Source of the DNA: Actinomycetes bacterium | Lineage (GTDB): Bacteria > Actinomycetota > Actinomycetes > Propionibacteriales > Propionibacteriaceae | Assembly (NCBI GenBank): GCA_023437345.1 | Contig: JAEZGC010000264.1 | Span: forward strand, 1-8,605 | Length of the DNA stretch: 8,605 bases | Direction: 5' to 3' | Shown: one piece after another, positions 1 to 6,900 of the stretch | Numbering within the stretch: the first letter of the stretch is position 1 | Layout of the letters: every line of letters starts with the position of its first letter | Made by a program: the position numbers and the translations under genes | Notes under the pieces: model-generated | Databases searched by the model: none | What the model saw: only the letters and a program-made list of their open reading frames with translations | Told to the model about the DNA's origin: nothing

Positions 1-2330
1 TCGTCGTGCTCCGCGTAGTAGGCCTCGAGGCCGGCGTCCCACTCGGTGAAGCTCATGGTGCGGCCGGGGTCGGTGGCGTCCAGCGCGAGCAGCGCCTCGA
101 TGTCGTCGGCGGCGGCCAGCTCGACGCGCCGGAACAGCGCGTTGCGGACCAGCACCCGGAAGGCGCGGGGATTGCCGGTGACCGCCCGGCTCGGCGGCGG
201 GGCCTCGTCAGCCTCGGGCGAGCCTGCGAGCCGGGTGAGCCGCGACCACTCGTCCAGCAGCGACGAGTCGGTGAGCCGGGTCACCTCCCCCAGCCACTGG
301 ATCAGGTCCTCAAGCTCCTCGGTGCGAGCGGCCTCGGGCACCGTCTGGCGCAGCGCCCGGTAGGCGTCCGACAGGTAGCGCAGCACCAGCCCCTCGCTGC
401 GTTGCACCTTGTAGAAGGCCACGTACTCGCCGAAGGTCATCGACCGCTCGGCCATGTCGCGGACCACCGACTTGGGTGAGACCGGCGTCTCGGCCAGCCA
501 CGGGTGACCGGCCACCATCACCTGGTGGGCGTATTCCAGCAGGTCGGCGAGCGGACGGGGCCAGGTCACCTCGTCGAGCAGCTCCCGCCGCTCCTCGTAC
601 TCGACACCGTCGGCCTTCAGCTCGGCCAGCAGCTCACCCTTGGCGCGTGCCAGCTGCTGGGCAAGGATCGCCCGCGGGTCCTCAAGGGTCGCCTCGATGA
701 CGCTGATGACGTCCAGCGCGTAGCTGGGCGAGGTGCGGTCGAGCAGCTCGACGGCGGCCAGCGCGAAGGCGCTGAGCGGCTGGTTGAGCGCGAAGTCGTG
801 CTGCAGGTCGACGTGCAGGGCGTACCGCCGGCCGCCGGGGGTCGGCTCGGGCAGCCTGGTGACCACCCCTGCCGACAGCAGGGACCGCCCCAGTTGCAGG
901 GCGCGGCGGTACAGCCGCCGGCGTCCGGCGGGCTCGGGCGTGCAGGAGTCGATCAGGTCCTTCACCGCCTGGGCGGTGTCCTGGTCGCGCTGCAGCAGGT
1001 TGAGCAGCAGGGCGTGGGTGATCCGCATCCGGGCGACCAGCGGCTCCGGGTCGGCGGCGGCCAGCCTTGCGAAGGTCTCTTCGGTGTAGTTCACGAACCC
1101 CTCGGGAGCCTTCTTGCGCTGCACCTGGCGACGCTTCTTCGGGTCGTTGCCGGCCTTGGCCAGCGCCTTCTCGTTCTCCACGACGTGGTCGGCGGCCTGC
1201 CCGACTACATAGCCGATGGTGTCGAAGCCGGGCCGGCCGGCGCGGCCGGCGATCTGGTGGAACTCGCGCGCCCGCAGGATCCGCTGCCGGCGTCCGTCGA
1301 ACTTCGACAGGCTGGCGAACACCACGGTCCGGATCGGCACGTTGATGCCGACCCCGAGGGTGTCGGTGCCGCAGATCACGGACAGCAGGCCGCGCTGCGC
1401 CAGGGTCTCCACGAGCCGGCGGTAGCGCGGGAGCATGCCGGCGTGGTGGACGGCGATGCCCGAGTTCAGCAGCTTGGCGAGGGTCTGGCCGAAGCCGCCG
1501 GCGAACCGGAAGCCGCGCATCGCCTCGACGAGCTCGCGACGCTGCGAGCGGTCCGCCAGCCCCGAGCTGAGCAGGGCCTGGGCGCGCTCGACGGCGGCGG
1601 CCTGGGTGGGGTGCACCAGGTAGACCGGCGCCCGCTGGTCGCGCAGCAGCAGCTCGATGGTCTCCTGGACGGGCCGGGTCGACCAGGAGTACTCCAGCGG
1701 CACCGGCCGGACGGCGCCGCCGATCACACTGGTCGCCCGGCCGGTCCGCCGGCCGAGGTCACCGGCCAGGCCGGTGACGTCGCCGAGGGTGGCCGACATG
1801 ATGACGAACTGCGCCTGCGGCAGTTCCACCAGCGCCACCTGCCAGGCCCAGCCGCGGTCGCGGTCGGCGATGAAGTGGAACTCGTCCATCACCACCTGGT
1901 CGACCGCCGCTGCCCTGCCCTCCCGCAGCGCGAGGTTGGCAAGAATCTCGGCGGTGCAGCACACGATCGGGGCGTCGGGGTTCACCGCCGCGTCGCCGGT
2001 GACCATGCCGACCTTGTCCGCGCCGAAGATGTCGCACAGCGCGAAGAATTTCTCGCTGACCAGCGCCTTGATCGGCGCCGTGTAGTAGCTCCGGCCGCCC
2101 CCGGCCAGGCAGGCGAAGTGGGCGGCGGTCGCGATCAGGGTCTTGCCCGATCCGGTGGGCGTGGTGATCACCGTGTTCGCCCCGGTGAGGATGTCGATGA
2201 CCGCCTCGTCCTGGTGCGGGTACAGCGTCAGGCCGTCGGCGCCGGCCCAGCCGACGAACGCCTCGTAGAGCGCATCGGGGTCGCCGGCACCGGCGTCGGG
2301 GATCAGGTGGTCGAGCCGCATCGCCGCCAT
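1..2330 (-). CDS. DEAD/DEAH-box helicase with DUF3516-type C-terminus (partial, 3' end beyond window)
   Basis: Predicted cytoplasmic ATP-dependent superfamily 2 helicase of the Ski2/Mtr4-like group. The frame is open from the ATG at 2330 to the window edge (776 codons), so the C-terminus and stop are missing. Visible motifs: PHQ at residues 38-40; Walker A TPTGSGKT at 57-64 (Lys63); Walker B DEFH at 149-152; SAT at 179-181; motif V GTDTLGVGINVP at 321-332; motif VI HQIAGRAGRAG at 358-368. From about residue 400 the protein resembles the long C-terminal region of actinobacterial helicases annotated DUF3516; this assignment is from memory of the family. HelY also belongs to the Ski2-like group, but the C-terminal region here looks different, so no symbol is given. 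Substrate (RNA or DNA) cannot be told from sequence. A second in-frame ATG at 2321 (MRLDHLIPD) is an alternative start; neither has a strong Shine-Dalgarno (GGTGGG lies 3 bases before the first). It is divergent from the OsmC gene. Confidence 0.9.
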   Translation of the reverse strand, partial: MAAMRLDHLIPDAGAGDPDALYEAFVGWAGADGLTLYPHQDEAVIDILTGANTVITTPTGSGKTLIATAAHFACLAGGGRSYYTAPIKALVSEKFFALCDIFGADKVGMVTGDAAVNPDAPIVCCTAEILANLALREGRAAAVDQVVMDEFHFIADRDRGWAWQVALVELPQAQFVIMSATLGDVTGLAGDLGRRTGRATSVIGGAVRPVPLEYSWSTRPVQETIELLLRDQRAPVYLVHPTQAAAVERAQALLSSGLADRSQRRELVEAMRGFRFAGGFGQTLAKLLNSGIAVHHAGMLPRYRRLVETLAQRGLLSVICGTDTLGVGINVPIRTVVFASLSKFDGRRQRILRAREFHQIAGRAGRPGFDTIGYVVGQAADHVVENEKALAKAGNDPKKRRQVQRKKAPEGFVNYTEETFARLAAADPEPLVARMRITHALLLNLLQRDQDTAQAVKDLIDSCTPEPAGRRRLYRRALQLGRSLLSAGVVTRLPEPTPGGRRYALHVDLQHDFALNQPLSAFALAAVELLDRTSPSYALDVISVIEATLEDPRAILAQQLARAKGELLAELKADGVEYEERRELLDEVTWPRPLADLLEYAHQVMVAGHPWLAETPVSPKSVVRDMAERSMTFGEYVAFYKVQRSEGLVLRYLSDAYRALRQTVPEAARTEELEDLIQWLGEVTRLTDSSLLDEWSRLTRLAGSPEADEAPPPSRAVTGNPRAFRVLVRNALFRRVELAAADDIEALLALDATDPGRTMSFTEWDAGLEAYYAEHD

Positions 2331-2402
2331 CGTCCCACCCCGGCCGGGCCGTCACCAATCCGGCGCCGGTAGGCTGCGGGAAGTCCCCAGGCAAGGAGTT
2401 CC
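2331..2402. promoter_or_regulatory. Divergent intergenic region between helicase and OsmC genes
   Basis: These 72 bases must hold the 5' signals for both divergent genes. On the plus strand TAGGCT at 2370-2375 fits an actinobacterial -10 element (TAnnnT), without a convincing -35. AAGGAG at 2393-2398 is a good Shine-Dalgarno for the ATG at 2403. On the minus strand no clear promoter is visible. A 10-bp palindrome CCCGGCCGGG at 2339-2348 lies close to the helicase start, but such GC palindromes are expected by chance here. Promoter positions are inferred by eye. Confidence 0.35.
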
Positions 2403-2834
2403 ATGACCGAGCAGCCGCCAGTCCGCACCGAGGTCACCGTCACCCGCGACGCCGCCGGCGTGTTCCGCGCCCGCAACGCCCGCGGCGCCGAGATCACGAT
2501 GTCGGGCAGCGACCCGGGTTCGTTCAGCCCTGTCGAACTGCTGCTGGCCGCGATCGCCGGCTGCTCGGCCATCGACGTCGACAGCATCACCGCCCGCCGG
2601 GCCGAGCCGGTGGAGTTCACCGTCCGCGCCGGCGGGGTCAAGGGCAGGGACGCCGGCGGCGGCAACGTGCTGGGCGACATTGACATCGCCTTCACGGTCA
2701 CCTTCCCGGCCGGCCAGGACGGGGACGCCGCCCGGCTGCGGCTCCCCGCAGCGCTGGAGCAGTCCGGTGCCCGGTTGTGCACGGTGTCGCGCACGGTGGA
2801 AGCAGGTACGCCGGTGGCGCTGCGCCTGACCTGA
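2403..2834 (+). CDS. OsmC family protein (peroxiredoxin-like)
   Basis: A 143-residue protein of normal length for the OsmC/Ohr superfamily, which detoxifies organic hydroperoxides through a thiol pair in the cytoplasm. The family signature is clear: SPVELLLAAIAGC at residues 42-54 gives the first conserved cysteine (Cys54) on the central helix, and LCTVSRTV at 125-132 gives the second (Cys126). Both redox cysteines are therefore present, which supports an active thiol peroxidase. The sequence looks closer to the general OsmC/YhfA-like branch than to Ohr, so the preferred substrate is open. The start is set by AAGGAG five bases before the ATG. It stands alone: the helicase gene is divergent and the ArsR gene follows after 50 bases with its own operator. 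Family certain, physiological substrate unknown. Confidence 0.92.
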   Translation: MTEQPPVRTEVTVTRDAAGVFRARNARGAEITMSGSDPGSFSPVELLLAAIAGCSAIDVDSITARRAEPVEFTVRAGGVKGRDAGGGNVLGDIDIAFTVTFPAGQDGDAARLRLPAALEQSGARLCTVSRTVEAGTPVALRLT

Positions 2835-2844
2835 ACCGTCCATA

Positions 2845-2870
2845 CGTCTTGACTTATATAAGTTGAGACG
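2845..2870. promoter_or_regulatory. 26-bp palindrome, candidate ArsR operator and promoter
   Basis: A perfect 12-bp palindrome ACTTATATAAGT (2852-2863) is flanked on each side by TG and then by matching 5-bp outer arms, CGTCT (2845-2849) and AGACG (2866-2870). Of 13 base pairs about the centre, 11 are complementary. It ends 14 bases before the ArsR ATG and is strikingly AT-rich in a GC-rich region. TATATA or TATAAG inside it could be the -10 element and TTGACT (2849-2854) resembles a -35, so a bound dimer would block RNA polymerase. ArsR-type repressors commonly bind such AT-cored inverted repeats upstream of their own genes. The protein-site pairing is inferred from position and symmetry. 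Confidence 0.7.
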
Positions 2871-2884
2871 CAACGATTGCTGCC

Positions 2885-3226
2885 ATGCACGCCCTCGACA
2901 TCCTCGGCGACCCGGTTCGCCGCCGGCTGCTCGAGTTGCTCGCCGACGGCGAGACCAGCGCCGGCGCCCTGGCCGAGGTCGTGCAGCGCGAGTTCGGCAT
3001 CAGCCAACCCGCGGTCTCCCAGCACCTGCGGGTGCTGCGGGAGAGCGGCCTGGCGCAGGTGCGGCCGTCCGGCACCCGGCGGCTCTACTCGGTCAACCCC
3101 GAACCGCTCCGCGAAGTCGACGTCTGGCTCGCCGGGTTCCGCAGCTTCTGGGAGCCGCGCCTGGCCGCCCTCGACACCGAAATACGCCGCGGCAAGCGTG
3201 CCCGGCGACAGAAGGAGGAACCATGA
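2885..3226 (+). CDS. ArsR-family winged-helix transcriptional regulator
   Basis: A 113-residue one-domain DNA-binding protein. It begins MHALDILGDPVRRRLLELL, the typical first helix of ArsR/SmtB regulators, and carries the recognition segment GISQPAVSQHLRVLRESGLAQVR at about residues 38-60, followed by a beta-wing ending RRLYSVN. There is no cysteine anywhere in the protein and no ELCVC-type metal site, so it is unlikely to be an arsenic or cadmium sensor of the classical kind. It resembles the metal-independent ArsR regulators that are coupled to SRPBCC proteins. The ATG at 2885 is the only credible start; the Shine-Dalgarno is weak, and the leader is short. Its stop overlaps the next gene's start (ATGA at 3223-3226), indicating translational coupling. 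It probably represses its own operon through the 26-bp palindrome just upstream; the signal it senses is unknown. Confidence 0.93.
   Translation: MHALDILGDPVRRRLLELLADGETSAGALAEVVQREFGISQPAVSQHLRVLRESGLAQVRPSGTRRLYSVNPEPLREVDVWLAGFRSFWEPRLAALDTEIRRGKRARRQKEEP
3211..3220 (+). promoter_or_regulatory. Strong ribosome binding site for the SRPBCC gene
   Basis: GAAGGAGGAA lies inside the last codons of the ArsR gene, two bases before the ATG at 3223. The AAGGAGG core is a near-ideal Shine-Dalgarno. It decides the SRPBCC start and suggests that this gene is translated more strongly than the regulator before it. Confidence 0.8.
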
Positions 3227-3879
3227 CCAACGACCTTCCCGAGCACCTCGTCGCCGGCCAGCTCGACAGCGTGTCGCGCTCGGTCACCAGCCGGCGAGGT
3301 GAGTCCACAGTGACCTCGACCCTTGAGATCAGCCAGGTCTACCCCACCGACGCCGCCGACCTGTGGGACGCGGTCACGACCGCCGAACGACTGGCGCGCT
3401 GGTTCGCACCGGTGCACGGTGACCTCCGGCTGGGCGGCAGCTACCAGGTCGAGGGCAATGCCGGCGGGGTGGTGCAGACCTGCGAGCCGCCCTCACGGTT
3501 CACCGCCACCTGGGTGATGGGTGAGCCCGCCAGCCTCATCGACGTCAGGGTCGAACCGGTGGACGAGCACAGCGCCCGGCTGCGGCTGATCCACTCCGGC
3601 GAGGGCGACGCGGGGTTCTGGGACACCTACGGCCCCGGCGCGCTCGGCGTCGGCTGGGACCTCGGGCTGCTGGGCCTGGCCGGCTATCTGGCCACCGGCG
3701 ACACCGGGCGCCCCGCCGATGTGGAGGCATGGGGCGCAGGAGAGCAGGCGCGGAGATTCATCACCGGAAGTAGCACCCGTTGGGTGGCGGCCGCGGTGGC
3801 CGGCGGCGAGGAACCGGAGACCGCCAGCGCGGCGGGCGAGCGCACGACTGCCTTCTACACAGCTCAGCCGCCGGCCTGA
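3223..3879 (+). CDS. SRPBCC (AHSA1-like) domain protein
   Basis: A 218-residue soluble protein with an SRPBCC/START-like hydrophobic-cavity fold of the AHSA1 type. The domain runs from about residue 30 (TSTLEISQVYPTDAADLWDAV), through ERLARWFAPVHGDLRLGGSYQVEGNAGG, to the GPGALGVGWDLGLLGLAGYL segment at about residues 142-161; these are characteristic of actinobacterial members found next to ArsR genes. About 29 residues precede the domain, and a later GTG near 3310 could also start it, but the AAGGAGG before 3223 and the ATGA overlap with ArsR favour the longer form. No signal peptide or membrane segment is seen. SRPBCC proteins bind hydrophobic ligands or act as chaperone-activator-like domains; the ligand here cannot be told. 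It may sense or process the molecule to which the operon responds (inference). It ends six bases before a hairpin terminator. Confidence 0.9.
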   Translation: MTNDLPEHLVAGQLDSVSRSVTSRRGESTVTSTLEISQVYPTDAADLWDAVTTAERLARWFAPVHGDLRLGGSYQVEGNAGGVVQTCEPPSRFTATWVMGEPASLIDVRVEPVDEHSARLRLIHSGEGDAGFWDTYGPGALGVGWDLGLLGLAGYLATGDTGRPADVEAWGAGEQARRFITGSSTRWVAAAVAGGEEPETASAAGERTTAFYTAQPPA

Positions 3880-3884
3880 CCCCG

Positions 3885-3925
3885 GGCACCGGTCCGGCCC
3901 TGCGACGGTGGGCCGGACCGGTGCC
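3885..3925. terminator. Bidirectional hairpin terminator between convergent genes
   Basis: A perfect 16-bp inverted repeat: left arm 3885-3900, right arm 3910-3925, with a 9-base loop (TGCGACGGT). It lies in the 62-bp gap between the convergent SRPBCC (stop at 3879) and xylanase (stop at 3942) genes. There is no T-tract on either side, which is common for actinobacterial hairpin terminators. Its position and symmetry suggest that it terminates transcription in both directions. Confidence 0.8.
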
Positions 3926-3941
3926 GAGGTTCAGCAGGTAG

Positions 3942-6900
3942 TCACCGCTTCTTCAGCCCGACCACCTTCACCGACGCCGAGGTGACCGCCAGCGACTCGT
4001 GGCCGGCGGCCTTGGCGGTCACCCGCACCGCCAGTCGCTTGCCCACGTCAGCGGACCTGACCCGGTACAGGTGCGAGGTCGCGCCGGGAACGGCGCTCCC
4101 GTCCACCAGCCACTGGAAGCTGAGCTTGGCGTTGGCCGGGTCCCACCTGCCCCGGTAGGCGACCACCGGCAGGCCGGACAGCGGCACCCCGAGCACCTTC
4201 GGCTTGGCCTTGTTGATGATCGGCTTGGCCAGCACCGTCACCGGCGCCGACGTGGCCGACACCGGGTCGAGACCCTTGGCGGACACCGTGACGGTCACCG
4301 TCAGCTGCTTGCCGAGGTCGCCGGCGGCGATCCGGTAGGACGACTTGGTGGCCTTGCGGATCGGTACCCCGTCCAGGTTCCACTGGTAGGCGTACTTCAG
4401 CTTCACCTTCGGCTTGGCGGCCCAGCTGCCGTTGTCCGCCTTCACCGTGGCACCGACCATCGGCTTGCCCTTGATCGTCGGCGGGGCAAGGTTGACCGCC
4501 GCGTCGCCGGGGGCGCCGATCGCTATGTCGTCCCAGCCGACCAGCTCACCGAGCAGGTCGGTGACCGCGATCTTGTGCGGGCCGACCGCCGCGTCGACGG
4601 GGATCTGGACGCTGAGCGTGCCCTGCGGCGAGACCACCCCGCCGAGCAGGTACACCGGCTCGGAGAACAGCCACACGTGCACGGCCTGGCTGGCGGGGGC
4701 GGTGCCCACGACGAGCTCCACCCACTCCCCCTGCCGGGCGGTCGGCGGGGCCTGGACGCCGCCGCGGGCGCTGTCGACCAGGTCGGCCTCGGCCGGCGGT
4801 ACCGGCTCGGGGGCCGGCGCCGGCAGGAGGTGCCCGACGCCCCACCGCGCTGTCGTCTGGTAGCCGGTTCCGGTGGGTTCGGCCCAGGTGTGCACCGAGT
4901 AGCGGGTGCCGCCGCGTCCGTCGTTGACCTGGAAGTCGAGACCCTGGAAGGTGTCGGCGCCGCCCTGGCCGAGCAGGGTCACTGCCAGTTCGACCACGTA
5001 CCCGCCGTCCACCTCCGCGGTGGCACTGGTCAGCCGGGCGTCCTGCGCCGCCTGGTCGCCGGTGCCGAAGGAGCGGACGTTGGTGGCGCTGATCCGCAGC
5101 TGCGCGTCGGCGTCGCGGTAGCCGCCGTTCTTGGCGTTGCCGGCGTCGATGAACAGCTCGACCGAGTCCTGCACCCACGGGTCGCTGCCCGACACGTCAA
5201 GCTCGGGGTCGCTCACCTCGTACAGCACGTAGAGGGTGTCGTCGGCCCACAGCGTCCGGACGTCGGCTGTCGCGCCGGCCGCGTTGCCCTCCACGGTCCG
5301 GGAGGTGTGGACGCTGCTCGCCGCCTGCCAGGCGTCATCGATGGCGCCGTCGATCACCGGCACGGCCGGGGCCGCGGCGACGTCGACCGTGGACAGGTCC
5401 TCGAGGAAGTTCAGCGTCCCGGTGGCACCCGGCGAGTTCCACGCCCCGACCACCGTCGCGCCGGCCAGCACCCGCACGTCGAGCTGCGCCGAGCCGCCGC
5501 TGACGACCTCGCTGTGCGGCAGCTGCACGGCGGCCCGCCAGCCGGCGGCATCGTCGAAGACCGCCACCGGCACGACGGCGGTGCCGTCGGAGCCCACCCG
5601 GTAGGTGGTGCCCGCGTAGTCGATCTCCACGGCATCGGAGGAGTCGGCGGCCACCGTCACCAGCAGGGTGAGGTGGTCGGCGCTCCAGCGCGGGATGAAG
5701 CTGCCCGACTCGTTGGTGAGCTGCTGGGCGGGCAGGTTGCGCCACGCCACCGAGTCAGCCGCGGTGGCCAGCGGGACGTCCCCGCCGAACACGTTGGCCG
5801 CCACCTGCAGCGGCGGCAGGTCGTCAGAGTCGACGGCACCGAAGTAGGCAGGCTTGGCCTGCAGGCCCGCGTCGAACAGCAGCGGGGCCTGCGCCGAGCG
5901 CCACGACCGGTTGTCGGTGAGCCCCCACAGCGTGACCGAGAACAGGTCGCCCTCGGCGGCCTGGTGCTGCCGGAACACCCGGAACGCGTCACGGTAGTAG
6001 TGGCCCTGGCGCACCAGGTTCGCGGTCGTCACCGGCGTCCCGATCGTGACGTCGAGCTCGGTGACCGCCTGCACCACGTCCAGCGGTGCGAACCGGTCCA
6101 GCGCGGCCTGCAGCGAACTGACCGGGGTGGTCAGGCTGACGTGGAACTGGTGCCCGACACCGTCCACCGGCACCCCGGCTGCCAGCAGCCGCTGCACCAG
6201 CGCGAAGTACTGGTCCTGCTTGAGGCCCTGCTCGGTGTTGTAGTCGTTGATGAACAGCGCCACCGGGCGCTCGACCTCGCTGTCGGGGACGGCGTAGGTC
6301 TGGTTGAACGCGGCGTCGGCCAACTCGAAGGCGAGCGGGATGTAGTCCTCGCCGAACACGGCGTACCAGGCGCTGCGGCGCAGTCCGTCGTCCTGCGCGG
6401 AGTCGGAGACGACCTCGTTGACCACATCCCAGGCCACCAGCGGGTTGGTCGCCGACCCGAACAGGCCGTACCGGTCGGAGAGGTCCCTGGCGATGTTGTC
6501 GATATGGGTGGCGAGCCGGTCGCGCAGGAACGCGCGGTCAGCGTCGTTGTTCTCGAGTTGGCGCCCGGTGTCGTCGGTGAAGAACCAGTCAGGGGTCTGG
6601 GAGTGCCACAGCAGCACATGCCCGTAGAGCCGCAGGTTGTTCGCCTGCGCGAAGTCGAGCAGCGTGAGCGCCTCCGGATGGGTCCGGAAGTTGCGGTCGG
6701 CGTCGTACCAGGCCTCCACCTTCATGTGGTTCTCGGCGGTGATCTGGTTGAAGTGGTGGTTGACCAGGACTGCCGGGTTGCCTGTCGTCTCCCGGCTGTC
6801 GATCGCCACCCCGAGCGGGAAGTCGACGGTGTTCTTGAGCGGCTCGAGGTCGGTCTGCACCACCGGCGGTTCGGGGACCCACACCCTCACCTGGTCGACC

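Noticed and set aside
2339..2348. Palindrome CCCGGCCGGG near the helicase start
   Set aside because: Short GC palindromes are frequent by chance in this composition and no second copy or half-site is seen.
504..2372. A 622-codon open frame on the plus strand, antisense to the helicase gene
   Set aside because: Low-complexity translation without motifs; the minus strand encodes all SF2 helicase motifs in one continuous frame.
2303..3025. A 240-codon minus-strand frame across the OsmC and ArsR genes
   Set aside because: It crosses two well-recognised plus-strand genes and the operator, and has no domain of its own.
2863..3222. Upstream extension of the SRPBCC frame through the ArsR gene
   Set aside because: The extension is an Arg-rich out-of-frame reading of ArsR; the strong AAGGAGG before 3223 marks the true start.
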